Shown: positions 12,062 through 24,097, counted from the first letter of the stretch. The stretch: 64,000 nucleotides of DNA from Platerodrilus igneus (GCA_036346225.1 JARFIW010001216.1:532501-596500), one strand, 5' to 3'. A program made the numbers and translations. The notes: generated by a model not told the origin, from the letters alone.

Positions 12062-12350
12062 TGTGACTCCATGACATAGTTTGTATGCGTGTGATTACTA
12101 TGGTTAAGGTTCCGGGCGTGCATCCCGATACGGTCCGCTTGAAAAATGTTAGGCGAGCATTTTTCACAAAAATACACCCTCGTTCGGATGTTAGGTAAAA
12201 TGGAGGTCCTGTGTGTGAGTGGTGTGATGCATGCTAAAGATCACCACCTTGTTTGGAACAGTAAGGGTTCGGCAAAATAAAAAATTTCCAAGTAAAAAAA
12301 CTCACTTTTTGCCAATGTAGTACCTTACGGCGGAACATTGGAAATGTAAA
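12062..12350 (+). repeat. tRNA-derived SINE
   Basis: Plus-strand copy with a degraded tRNA-like head (about 12062-12140), the CGGTCCGCTTGAAAAATGTT junction, the central domain (CCTCGTTCGGATG...) and the 3' end. It faces the 11611-11829 copy. Confidence 0.8.
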
Positions 12351-12439
12351 TGCAGTGTGTTGTAACTTAACCACTTTCTTATTTTTGAATTTACTTCTAC
12401 GAGTTCATTTTCTACATCCTTTTCTAGCCAGTATTTGGA

Positions 12440-12690
12440 TATGTGCAGTATGTCCAGATATTCGATCTGCAAATATAACCGACTTTGTTTCTATGTAGAT
12501 TTTTTTAATTTCGCTAATAACAAGTTATATTACTCCATCTATTTCCCCACCGGAAGCTGGGGCATTGTCTTTGTGTCTGTCTATTTTTTCATAACTTCTT
12601 ATTATAGAGGAACTCAAATTATATAAAGGCTTAAGCTCGTACCGCTGCTAAAACGAACTTACTCTATTCCTTTTTTTAAATTCATACATA
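12440..12690 (+). repeat. left arm of a long inverted repeat
   Basis: Matches the reverse complement of about 14966-15230 at roughly 80% by eye. Shared blocks include TCGATCTGCAAATATAACCG and, further in, CTCGTACCGC. The same region in the two arms does not keep a common reading frame, so it is probably non-coding. Confidence 0.7.
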
Positions 12691-12721
12691 ATACAATACC
12701 AAACATGGCATTATCTTGGTT

Positions 12722-13306
12722 TCCGCAAATCAGACGAAGTCTCTCTGAATCAAATCAGACTACTTTTCTTCCATTTCGCATGAACGGGTTTATAGTAAAT
12801 CTACCTTCCACAATGCCGGTTGTGACGTCAAAGATTAGACAACATCTCTCTAACTTAAATTAGATACGACGACATCTCTCTAAGTTAGGTTATTCCTCCT
12901 GCTCTTCCGCATTCTACCTCCTCCCACCTCCCACTTGGTTAAGTTAGCCCGATATTGTTCAAAGCAAAATTCTTAATTTACTTCGAAAAATATCAGGCTA
13001 ACCAAACCAAGAGGGAAATTGGGGTAGGCGGTCGGAGTAAGTGCGAACTGAAAGATGGGAGGAAGTAAGAAGTGGATGAGTAACCTAACTTAGACAGGTT
13101 GTCTAACTTAACTTAACTTAGTGAGACGTCCTCTAACCCAACCTAGTTAGAGATATGTCGTCTAATTACTGACGTCACATCCGCCATTGTGGAAGGTAGA
13201 ATGTGAAAATTGGGAGTTGAAAGGGAGACTTAGATAAACCTATTTATGCGAAATGGGAGAGCAGTCAGTCGTCTGACCTAACTTAGAGAGAGGTCTAATT
13301 TTCGGG
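12722..13306. repeat. foldback (long inverted-repeat) element
   Basis: About 585 bp that is almost entirely two inverted arms meeting near 12980, where TTCTTAATTTACTT lies close to the dyad. Left-arm blocks such as CTACCTTCCACAATG and TGTGACGTCA recur inverted on the right near 13160-13200. Within each arm a short motif like ACATCTCTCTAA recurs. No coding capacity. It resembles a foldback or MITE-type element; target duplication not found. Confidence 0.75.
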
Positions 13307-13360
13307 AGCTGCGATAAATGTCACCGCAGTTCCCACATGTTTTTTATTGTTTACGTGTGG

Positions 13361-14955
13361 TAGCGATGGATTCGAACCGAACCGAACCGAACGTTGCCCT
13401 AGGTTCAGTTCGGTTCGAAAACTTTTTAGTCCGGTTCGGTTCGAGGTTCGGTTCGAAAAAATATATTCCGGTTCGGTTCGGTTCGGTTCAAAAAAAACAA
13501 ACCGAACCGAACCGGTTCGACATTTTGATATTTTAAACAACTAGTGCGTTCAACTACAACAATTTAAATGTTTAATGTAGTTTTTATATTTAGTAGCTGC
13601 TATTTTCAAATAAACCCAACATTAATATGTTTTAGATTTTAGTAGCATAAATCATATTAATACTATTTGTCCAGGTTTGATTTTTCAATACGTACTTTCT
13701 TTAACAAAGCGTAATTACAATTAGGTTAATAGTGAAAACCACCTCTAAAATTTAGCATGTGTTAATAATTGATGAATTTTACTAATGTCATTTTACCGTG
13801 AAAGAACGATATCACACGATCTTTGCGATTACTTTTATTTTTGTTTTAGTTAGTATAAAAAAAGTATCAAAACAATAAATAAGGTGTTGCTGATTTCTTA
13901 TGCAGTACAAACAAAAAGCTGTTTGTCAGTTTATCTTTATTATTATTTCTTTTAAAAGACAATATCAGATGGTTCTCGGAAAGAATCGTAAATCTACCTC
14001 AAACAGTGTTTACGTTTTTCATAATAAAATATAACAGTATTTATGGCACGGACATTATGTCTGCTTATTATTTGCATTATAGTGTGTTATTTTATGTCGG
14101 CATTGATTGAAAAGTTTATGCCCCTATGAGTCATAAACCCTTGGTCGTGAGGGAAAGTTTGGGGTCATTCTTTTGGAGTATCGGCTACTTCTAAGGACAT
14201 TGGTAATGGGAACAATAAATAAACCGTAAATATTATCGTACCATGCGTTTTGTAACACAATTTGTTGAGCGATTATGTACAAAAGAAGAAGAGATTAGTT
14301 TTTGCTACAAGGTCACATTTTTTAATATCAATAGAAAGCTGGTTTTCATATAAAAGTAAAAAATTCAAAATGATGGATTAGTAATACATACTTAATTAAA
14401 AATTAAATTGTTTCGTTTATTCTGAAAACTTCTGTAGTCTATAGACCGTGACCTCAGCTTGTATATGTTTAAGATGGTTTTCAACACGACTTCTATTCAT
14501 TAAATAAAATAAACTTGTTTTTAAAACCAAATTTTCAAAATCATTTCGAGTTTCTCCAATATCTAATACTAGTTATAAACAAACAACAATTTGAAATAAG
14601 GAGCATTAAACAAATCGGACTAATCTAGAATATTTTGATCTACAAACGTGCCTCGATGACAAAATTTATTAGATATGTAACACTAATTAATACCTATTAC
14701 ATTATTTACTTATTGCCTTAAAATTCGATGACCATGTACATTAGAAAATCGTTCTAATTCTTATATGCTTGCTACTAGAGATTTTTAAAATGTGCGTTTG
14801 GGAGAAATTAAGATTGACATGTTTTTAGTGAAAATTAAATTTTTAAACTAAATTTTTATTTAAAAATCGAACCTTTCGAACCGAACCGGACCGAACCTTG
14901 AGCTAGGTTCGGTTCAATTCGAAAAAATTTGCCGGTTCGGTTCGTGTCCATCCCT
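13361..14955. mobile_element. hAT-like non-autonomous element with GGTTCG subterminal repeats
   Basis: 1595 bp flanked by the 8-bp direct repeat ACGTGTGG (13353-13360 and 14956-14963), the hAT duplication length. Ends TAGCGATGGA and, on the other strand, AGGGATGGACACGAACC form imperfect terminal repeats. Just inside each end are clustered hexamers GGTTCG/CGAACC (13373-13520 and 14870-14945), as expected for subterminal transposase-binding repeats. The interior is AT-rich and shows no transposase ORF. Superfamily call rests on duplication length and ends. Confidence 0.75.
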
Positions 14956-14963
14956 ACGTGTGG

Positions 14964-15345
14964 ATATTTTAAAAACATGGTAAATTGGCTCTAACGGCGG
15001 TACGAGTTAAAGCCGTTAAAGTATTATAACCCAATTGATTTTATTACATAATTCGAGTTTTTCGACAACAAGAAGATCAGAGAACATAAAGCCAATGCAC
15101 CACCATCGAGTGGAGATAATAGATGGTATAACAGAACTTGTTATTGACGAAATTAGAAAATCTACAGAGAGACAAAGTCGGTTATATTTGCAGATCGAAA
15201 ATCTGAACGTACGGTACACAGTTCCCAACAATTTTACTAAATCGAAGATTTATGTAATACATTTGCGTCACTTCAAATGTACACCAAATGGAAAAGAGAA
15301 AAAATTAAATTTTGAATGAACAGAATGAAGATGGGCGCACCCTGT
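14964..15345 (-). repeat. right arm of a long inverted repeat
   Basis: Inverted partner of 12440-12690. The outer end carries GCGCACCCTGTGTATTAA, a transposon-end-like sequence. Part of it forms a 94-codon frame on the plus strand that is not conserved in the partner arm. Confidence 0.65.
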
Positions 15346-15772
15346 GTATTAAAATTTTATTAACAATGAACGTTAATTAAGCATGATATTTTAGTTCTTT
15401 TGCTTTCGGAAAATATAATTCAATTAGGACGGTTAGTATAATTGAAGTAATTAAAAATGAACATTCTTAAAATAAATTGGTACAAATTACTACAATATTA
15501 AGTTTACGCATTAGTCATTAAATAGGATAAACGTGGCGACAATAAAAATCGGCGAAATAAAACACACAATGTAATAAATGCGATACAAGAGTGTTACATA
15601 GATATAGAATGCAGGGCGACATGCAATAAACAAAACCATAAAGTATACTTTAATGAAATAAATGAATGTGAGAAAAGTACAAATCGTTAAAAAGAAAGAT
15701 TAAATTGGGGACATGATTAGACGTTACAGGAAAATTGTAGAAATACGTGACTGTTGTGTAATTAACGGGACA

Positions 15773-16069
15773 TTACATGTGATTTTCCAATGCTCCACCC
15801 GAAGGTACTACATTGGCCAGGAAGCGAGTTTTTTTTACCTGGAAAATTTTGAATTTTGCCGAATCCTTGCTGTTCCAAGCAAGGTAGGGATCTTTAACGT
15901 GCGTGACAACACTCACACACGGGACCTCCATTTTACCTCTCATCCGAACGAGGGTGTATTTTTGCGAAAAATGCTCGCCTAACATTTTTCAAGCGGACCG
16001 TGTCGGGATTCGAACCCGGGACCTTGGGCGTAGTAGTCACACACATACCACTACGCCACGGAGCCGCCT
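15773..16069 (-). repeat. tRNA-derived SINE, full-length reference copy
   Basis: 297-bp SINE on the minus strand flanked by the 14-bp duplication TAATTAACGGGACA (15759-15772 and 16070-16083), proof of a retroposition event. Its 5' head is tRNA-like: an A-box match TGGCGTAGTGG and a B-box match GGTTCGAATCC, the internal RNA polymerase III promoter. Then come the junction GACACGGTCCGCTTGAAAAA, a central domain with TCGGATGAGAGGTAAAATGG and CACGCACGTTAAAGATCCCT, and a 3' region ending in an imperfect AATCACATGTAA tail. The partner LINE is unknown. Not a functional tRNA gene: the cloverleaf 3' of the B box is lost. Confidence 0.92.
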
Positions 16070-16083
16070 TAATTAACGGGACA

Positions 16084-19000
16084 GCAAGCTTTTTATCAAG
16101 CATAAACTATACTTGCTACATTGTATTACCGGGCGCTGAACGTAATTAATAGGATTTTTACAGGGGGAGAGATTTGCTATAACAACTAAGCACGATGGTT
16201 AAAAGTTAAGTTCGGAAAATAAAGTTCAGGAAGTTAATTAGAACACTAAAAATGTAGTCATACCAGCAAGTAATAAGGCGTGAAAGTCGCACTGTTGGAA
16301 TTGGTACGAGAACAAATTAAAAATTTACAGCTCCAAGATGTGACTTGATTCCCCATACGAGATAAATGCGTCGCGTGCCACATAAGCTTGAACCACGCTT
16401 GCAATGGCAAGATAGATTTCATTCACAAGATGGAGGCGTAGATTTAATGTGGCTGAAACCGGTTAAATAGGGGTTAGGACCTGAAGGGTTCGCTCCTCCA
16501 ATAATTTGGATTTTTGTGTTTGTTGTGTTAGATAGCAACGAAAATTGGAAATACCGACGGTTTTCTGACATCCATAACACTTTTGGGGATGAATTGAAAT
16601 AGTGAGTTCTATGTTTATACTTTTTAATTATGTACATGTGAATTTTTAAACTAAGTTGTAAATTGGTATGTACTTCTGTAGTGGAAATTAACATATTATG
16701 AATGTCATTACTAAACTAGTGATGAAATGAGTGTATATTGATTTTAAAAGTAACATTTAATAGTAAAATTATTGTTGGTAAAAAGATGAAGATTTAGTAT
16801 TTTTAATTGGCACTCGAATGATTAATAAAACACTTGGTAATGCACAATGTTTTTCGATGTATTGTTATAATGAGCATTTCTATAAATTGAGATTTGAAAT
16901 GACGTTAGATCAATCTTGGAAACTTGAAAAATGGCATGGTAGCATTAAGATGAGTTATTAGTCAATGTTCTTTTTAGGATTTCTGTGAATAACATCTGGC
17001 GAATTGGATGTTTGCTTGGGATTATTTAAGGTTAACGTACGTGTATTTATAACTCTGGAATTGATTGTTAACAGAGTTTAAGTTTAAGTGGAATTTTATT
17101 TGAAGTTATTTATGAAATAGGAAAAATAGGTAAATTTGTAAAAAGATATCTAGTCACCCCAGTGTGAGTCGTAATTGGGAGAGGCATTTCATTTTTCAAC
17201 TTTATTTAATTTGATCAAACTTTGAAGTGCTTTTACGGAATTGTAGGAAGAGGTAGTGTATAACGTGGTAAACTTAGGAAACCGGAAGAAAAAAGACCTA
17301 TGAGGATAATATCGATAGGATTACAGAAGCAAGACGGTTTGGCGCACCTTAACTGTGAAAAAAGAAACCCTTTCAGGGTAAACGAATAGTGTAATGTAGT
17401 TTTTTTGTATTTTAGTCGGTACTTTTATTATTTTTTCCACCCGCATCACTGTAATTGGCCGGTACCGCCCCCTTCAGAACAAAACTAAATTTATAACGTA
17501 ATATTCACTTTACCCTGAACAACCGTTATTGACGGAAGTGTGTTGTAGATTTATTAAAGTACTATATGTAAATATTTTGAAAATATTGTGTATATCCGTT
17601 TAGGAGGTATAATTTTTTGAGTATATGGGTTACGTCTAATGCACCATTAGAAGCGGATGTGTTTATTATGGATTACTAGAGCAGCGCGTGTGATTCTTAA
17701 AAGTTTCTATTGCAACGAAGACTCTATTTGCGCAGACAGCAGTCCTTTATTTTCAAACTGATTATACAAGCCTTTTCAGCAACTTGTAGTTACAATAAAA
17801 TTTCTAAAAGCTCTCCCAAATTATTTTCAACTAATCACTAACAGTACAAGTATTATTTTCTTAACATGACGATGCTAATCTTGTTAATTAACTTATATAG
17901 ATGCACTATTATTAATTTATATTATTACTACAATAAATTGATATCGATATCTACAATAATTCGTCTCACATAGGGTAATTTATTTGTACTACTAATTTAT
18001 ATCACGTCACGACTTTCAAAACCCTAATCGAAACTCATTTTCGTTATCAAAGTTCGATCAGAACTCCTTTGCAATATCTACGACCGTAAATTCCTATACA
18101 TTTCAATTGTTCTAGATTAGTCTAACACATACCAGAATTATGTAGATCACATTCTCGAGATTTCCTACTGTATTTTAAATAACTCTTAAATGTAAGACAC
18201 GTACCCGTCAATCAAAAATCATCTAAAAACATTTAACACCGCGGGGAAAAGAGCATCAATCATCTTTAGCGTACAAACGCTGCGCTACGTTCCAACGTAA
18301 TTACTCCGGTCACAGGCAGATTGATCAGCGCTGCACTATCTATCCCTTTTTAGAACGATAATCTTTTTGGTATTATGGATTGTAGCCATCCCCAAGATCA
18401 AGTTCGACGCACTATTGCTGGTGAATATTTTTTTTTTTGCAATTTACTAAAGCCGCTGCACCTGAATAGTGCGAAAACTTCTCATCGATCTGTTTACGAG
18501 TTATAGCTTTTTTTTGGCAAAGATTAAGCTACTCATTGAATACGAACAAGTGCTGAATTATATGTGTATCCAATACAAATTGCAAAATTTGAAAGATCAA
18601 AAGTAAATATTTATTATAAATATTAAAAACATCTTTTCTATAGAATTTAGAAAGTTATTGCTGGAAAATTGTGGAAAGTTCCACACAAATCAAGATATTG
18701 ACGTTTATGACGTTCCATTAGAAATAATTATAATCACATTTCACTTTAATAGTTTCTGTATTGCAAAGGCCACCAGTAGGATTAGGTTGTTACCTTTAAG
18801 AAATATAAGTTTTAGGTTACTATATTTTTGATATAACCAAAAATTATTTTTCATCATACTTAATCTATAGTCAAAGGTTGTCAAATTCATATGTCAGTCT
18901 TTAAAGGTTAGAGATGATGTCATCATTGTAATTAGTACAGCTGTTATTTTGCTTTGTCTACAAAGAAATAATGGCGCCAGATGATCTCATCGTCTGAGAT

Positions 19001-19700
19001 CAAAGACAGGTCATATATAGTTTTGTGCTGACTCAAATAAATGTAAAATTTCGATTTCTGATTTTAGGTGGACAATACGTAAATTTATATATATATTGCT
19101 GTAATTATAGGGTTAAGTCATTGGGGTCGTAGAATAAACAAGGGAAACTCCCAAGTAACAGAAACATATAATTATAGATATTAGAAGAATAAATGGGTTA
19201 TTATAAATATTATTAGTTGCGAGCACACTGTATATAGCAGTACAAACGATTAAAACACATCCAAGAGTAGCTACTAGCAAAGATTAGAATTTAAAATGTA
19301 ACGAAACGCATTGAAATTAAATCAGTGAAAAACCTGCATGAATTGGCTAGATAAACATTCAAAAAGTGTGTTGAGATATTATCGTAAACGCACGCAGAAA
19401 TTATGCATTATTTAAAAGCGTACGTGATCTAAAAGAATCACAGTTGTTCGAAAATCCAATTTATTAGGAAATAAACAAACACCAAATTTATTCGATTTAG
19501 ATTAGAATAAGGCCAACAAACAATACTACGTGATCGATTTGAACGAAAATTCCTGTGATTTCTGAAGTAGATGTAAGGTATAACATTTAAATTACGTGAC
19601 TTAGAGCACCGCGTACATACAATTGGTAAACTTTCCAAAATAACAAGTGATAAATGTTTGGCCTCGCCTAGCACGTGAAGCCAACGAATCACAAACAAAA
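16084..19700. other. no gene or recognised element
   Basis: AT-rich, with only short ORFs of chance character. A weak minus-strand frame at 16419-16694 has a short low-complexity composition and no family likeness. I see no terminal repeats or coding motifs. Confidence 0.45.
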
Positions 19701-19712
19701 GGGGGACGATCC

Positions 19713-19720
19713 TATAAATA
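19713..19720 (+). promoter_or_regulatory. TATA-like box (TATAAATA)
   Basis: TATAAATA about 510 bp before a splice-donor-like site and 990 bp before a (TA)n tract. Functional status unknown. Confidence 0.35.
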
Positions 19721-20701
19721 TCTTGAAAATTGAATATCGAGTTAGTATACTTTGAAACTGGGCAGTTATTATACTTGAAAGTGCTAAATATTTACGTGAA
19801 TAATAAATTAAATTAACAGTGAAATTCTAGAGTGTATAATTGTGCAAAAAGTGCCGTACTTCTGAGACGTAAGTAGATAAGATTTAGGAATTATACCATT
19901 TCTAATAATAAATAAAACAAGGCTCTCAATTACTATCTGAATTACAATCTCAATTACTATCTTAATTATCATCGTGATTAACATCCGAAAACTACCATTA
20001 CAATCTTAAATTACAATCAAGATAATGTTACGATTCCTGTTAGAACTTTAAATTACGAGTCATTATGATCAGAAATACAATTTTGGAGAATGCTGCCTGT
20101 ACAAGCAAATTGATGGTAAAATTCTATTGCGGAAATGAAAAACCTTTCATTGGAATAAACGCACCAATAACGATTTGGATATCGACTTCAATTCTTCGGA
20201 GCACCTACAAAACAATTTCAGGTTAGATGTTTTGATATGACTTATTTTTAAAACTGTTTTATCTCAAATATTTTGGATATGATTTATTTTTGAACTGTTT
20301 TATCTCAACAATAATTTAAAGTGTAAGAGCCGACAAATTGGGGTTTCTTGTGTAAATTTATGAAAAGCATAGACATCTTGAAACGTTTCAATAGTCTTTA
20401 AATGTAATTAAAAAAACTCGTTTTGCTGGATTGATTTTCTAAGAATTTGACAGATGTATATGATTTAAAAAGGGAGAAGATATTTAAAAGGATTGTAAAT
20501 ATTCAATCATTATACTGTGTATTGTAGAAGTGCTTTATTTAATTGAATCAGCTAGTCGAAGCAAAAGAAAATTATAAATCAACATTTTCACAAGTGTTTG
20601 AGTGGTATAAAAGTATAACAGCATTTTATGTACGCCCAAGCCGTGGAGCGAGAATATCACAGCATTTTATTGCACCCAATCGTAGGGGCTGCGAGTAACA
20701 G

Positions 20702-20702
<1 letters not shown>
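19713..20702 (+). repeat. (TA)n-bounded repeat family, unit 0, 3' part
   Basis: Plus-strand member of the unclassified family described at 20744-22933. It has a TATA-like box at 19713-19720, a 5' splice-site-like CAG|GTTAGA at 20221-20222, a CAGCTAGTCGAAGC block near 20549, and a tail of short degenerate repeats containing ATCACAGCATTTTATTG before the (TA)n. Its 5' limit is not visible; 19713 is only the TATA position. Confidence 0.5.

Positions 20703-20743
<41 letters not shown>
20703..20743. repeat. (TA)n microsatellite between two unit tails
   Basis: About 20 TA repeats. To the right it continues as TATTGCTGTG, the inverted tail of the next unit, so the two tails meet across the tract. 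Confidence 0.95.
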
Positions 20744-20745
<2 letters not shown>

Positions 20746-22931
20746 CTGTGATATACTCCTTTGAATGCGGGAACTGGGTCCTTTCAACAAAAAAATTCTA
20801 GTCCCACCGATTGGGCGTCATAAACTGCTGTGATCCTGGTTTCGCTTCAGCTGCTCACCTAATTTTATAAACCTCCTCATTCATAAAATTAAACAACACA
20901 TTCCTACCACAAACATCAACGTCAACTCTATTTACATCAATATTCAGAATACATTAAATTTTCAAATTAAATTTCAGCATAAAATTCAGTTTTAAAAGAA
21001 TTTCAAGATTAATTTTATTATCACTTTAACGTGCATCCAGAATTAAAGTCCTTGTTGGATGCCTACTAATTAATATAACAATATAAGCAGACCGGAGTCT
21101 GAGTATAAAGGAGCATCTACCACCCTTTACGTTAATTAACCAGGTTCGTCTAATTGAGCTCAAAGACATACCCAAAGTTTCATCATAATTCAGAACATCA
21201 ATACTAAATACCCCTTTCTACTTAAACAAGCAAATTTCATCTTAAAATTAAAATTTTATGGTTAGTACAATTTCACTAATGTCCATTTAAAGTAAATCAA
21301 TTATAAAGTTATTCAACACACACAAAATGTCAAACAAAATAGTATAATTTACCTGAAGGTTACTGTCCTCAAAGCTTCAATGTACATCGTCCCTTTAGTA
21401 ATCACACTATTCCAACAGGATTATATTTACGGCTTCTAATTCTCAACGCTTTTAAAATTTTCTCCATCACCATTTATTTAAAGTTGTTTCTGGGCTTTTC
21501 CGGAACTCATCTGTGTATATCTGACCCTTGTTTCGTGGATCCAGACACGTATTTGAACCATTTAATTATTAACACCCCCGAAAAATAGCAAATAAATTCA
21601 TGCGTCTTTCACCAATATACGCCAAAACTGCCTACTTTTGTGTATACATTTGTCGTTGTCAATTTTGCTAATTGGTACAGTGATACTAAATTTTATTACC
21701 TTGTATCTAAGTGCACTGAAGTACATTCATGTTAGCACGTAAATAACAAACTATTTTGAATCACTAAAATATACGAGCAAAATTTTAAATTATTTTATCA
21801 AACTAAAATGCACTGTTTAACATCTTGAATCAAGTCGCGGATGTAAGAGCTTTTAACGCATCGAATAGTCAAAAGTCTAAGAGACCGAAATTCATATTAC
21901 CACCGGTATATATAGCAAAAGCCTGTCTGTCGGTCTGTTCCCCAAAACAGACAATTCTTAAGAATTTCTCATTCTATGTTCCCAGTCCGTCGCTCGCGCG
22001 TCGGTTTTTACGAAATTTTCACTCGCCCCATTTAAATCTCAGAAATTCTCACACGGCACGCAAACATGTCCGAGAAAAACTAATTAATTTTGTACAGAAA
22101 TTGTTGTTCCTACCGCTGATATTTGCATCCTATTTTCAACCAATTGTGACCCTCGTGACGTTGCTTAAATCACGCCTTTTACTATATGTGTCTTTGCTTG
22201 ACGCATTTTCTCTTTCCTTTTCTAACCTGTTCGTATTGGTGCAAATTGATATTCGTTATTATCGATTATATTTTAGTCCATGTGGACTATCTGGGTTAAA
22301 TAACCCCGTATCGCACATTCTCGTGAATATTAAGCCCCGGTTTCTCCAAGATTCTTTGAAACCATTTGTTATCTACACAATTTTCGCCGTACGTGATATT
22401 TAAACTACGCAGGTGTTCAAAATAATATTAATTCTCAGAGCTTTTAAATAAACCCTGTTTTGTATTTCGTGCTAAAGCATCTGACCGTTTCCAATATCCT
22501 TAGAATCGACATGTTTATCTAAACAAATTAAACTGAAATTGCCTTTTAAAATACGCAGGTGTGTTCAAACATCCTACTTCTAACTAACACTTCTAGGATT
22601 TGCATTTTATTGGGTTTTACAAGTTTCTATAGATATTATCTGTACGTTTTGTTCAATACCGGTTACTTGAAATAGAGTTAATTAAGATAAATTTTGCACG
22701 TAATTTCCATTTGTTTAGGAATAATTACATTACACGCAGAGCTTTTTAATACTGCTTCTTTTGATATAAAGCGTCTTGTACATGATTTAAATCTCTTATG
22801 TTTAATGAAACTAATAAATTTTTATGCTTCACGGTTTTAATAACGCGTATTATCTAATAATATTCATTATACACGGTGATTAAAATTATTTGATGTGATT
22901 ATTTAATTTTCTACCCTGGTCTAAATATGAG

Positions 22932-22933
<2 letters not shown>
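20744..22933 (-). repeat. (TA)n-bounded repeat family, unit E1
   Basis: 2.19-kb repeat, nearly identical to E2 (29384-31535) and more distantly similar to E3 (31574-33937). The family sense is taken as minus because that orientation gives the same order as the plus-strand units: TATA-like box, about 0.55 kb, CTTCAG|GTAAAT splice-donor-like site (exon edge at 21353), then a short-repeat tail ending next to CACAGCAATA(TA)n. A 192-codon plus-strand frame (21825-22403) is shortened or shifted in the other copies and resembles no protein, so I treat the unit as non-coding. Class unknown: LTR-like, Penelope-like or satellite-like are all open. Confidence 0.7.
21907..21914 (-). promoter_or_regulatory. 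TATA-like box in E1
   Basis: TATATATA in the context GCTATATATACC on the minus strand, 555 bp upstream of the splice-donor-like site. The same context recurs in E2 and, slightly changed, in E3. Confidence 0.35.

Positions 22934-22973
<40 letters not shown>
22934..22973. repeat. (TA)n microsatellite
   Basis: About 20 repeats bounding E1 on its family-5' side. Confidence 0.95.
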
Positions 22974-22976
<3 letters not shown>

Positions 22977-23004
22977 ATGTAGTATAACGACCTTGCTGAT
23001 TTGA

Positions 23005-23200
23005 ATATATTGAATGATATTAGCAGGTTGTAGGTCAGCTGGTTATTAAAGCGTACTCTTTATTATATTCTTAGTTGCTTGATGCCCATAATGACGTTTT
23101 TGTAGTTTCTTTGATAAAGGTTTGAAATAAACCGAAAGCTAAGAATATAATAAAGAGTACGCTTTAATAACCAGCTGACCTACAACCTGCTAATATCATT

Positions 23201-23208
<8 letters not shown>
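23005..23208. repeat. perfect 70-bp inverted repeat (hairpin) in a (TA)n context
   Basis: Positions 23005-23074 and 23139-23208 are exact reverse complements over 70 bp, separated by 64 bp. The right arm merges into the (TA)n at 23203-23244. Could be a recent MITE, a foldback insertion, a hairpin RNA source or an inverted-read artefact. No coding content. Confidence 0.92.

Positions 23209-23244
<36 letters not shown>
23209..23244. repeat. (TA)n microsatellite
   Basis: Follows the hairpin directly and is followed by TTGTAGTGT, which resembles the TTGCTGTG seen after other tracts. Confidence 0.95.
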
Positions 23245-23247
<3 letters not shown>

Positions 23248-24097
23248 AGTGTCAGTAGGAGCTACAAGGGTTCTAAGGGTTGTTTTGTTGAAGGTAGTGT
23301 ATGCCAAATAAAGTAAGCCAAATATCAGATCCCGTAATTGAGAAATTTATGTTTGCCGTACTTTACATACGTTAAAGTATTTGAAATATTAGTCAAAATG
23401 TAAGTGCCAAGACGTAAAAACAATGACTTGATGACGTGATGAAACACACAGTATTCAAGGTTTTATACTGAGTTGTATGTTGAATGAGCCGTAGAACGTA
23501 CATTTGCCAATCGAAAACCGGATGCGTCTGTAGAAGTCCACTATTAACCACGCAGATCCAGGTTTATATGTGTAACATTTCGGCATTTATTTTATTAGAA
23601 TCAACCTTTGGACAAACATGTAATATCAAAATTATAAGTAATAGCATTGTCAAATATGATTGAAGGGTTGTGCGATATTTAGGACCAATGATTGAACATT
23701 TATGTATGAAAAGGGAAAGTGCAAAAGACAAAGTATAAGGTATTAGTGACACGAACTTGGTGAGACGACGTTATTGGATGGTTTTTGTATACAAAGTAAT
23801 AAAGAGTAGGCATATTAATATTGTAATTATCACCTAGGAAAAGTAAACAAAAAGTCGATTTTTAAATATTTTTATAATAAGACGTGTTTGTAAACTGCGC
23901 TAAATTGTTTTGAATATTTTTGAAGATTTAATAAATGAGTTTGAGAAGTGTACGAGTGTTTAATTTATGTAAAGGAAGAGTAAGGATAAGCGACGGTAAA
24001 TAAAATAATTGATAGCAACGACGAGTAACGAGTTTAAGAGTGGAATTAGTGCGACAGCGAACCGGAGGAACATAAGTGGATTGAATTGGAACGAGAT

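Noticed and set aside
12840..13290. Telomeric TTAGG repeats
   Set aside because: TAACCTAACTT-like words occur inside the foldback arms but there is no tandem TTAGG run.
13295..13540. ORFs rich in Asn-Arg-Thr-Glu
   Set aside because: They translate the GGTTCG/CGAACC hexamer repeats on each strand and carry no protein signal.
15035..15319. 94-codon ORF on the plus strand
   Set aside because: It lies in an inverted-repeat arm and its partner at 12440-12690 does not keep the frame.
15999..16069. tRNA gene
   Set aside because: Only the A and B boxes match; the acceptor stem is not closed and the segment is the head of a SINE with its own target duplication.
21825..22403. 192-codon ORF in unit E1
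   Set aside because: Copies E2 and E3 have the frame shortened or shifted, the product has no recognisable domain, and the region is AT-rich non-coding repeat.
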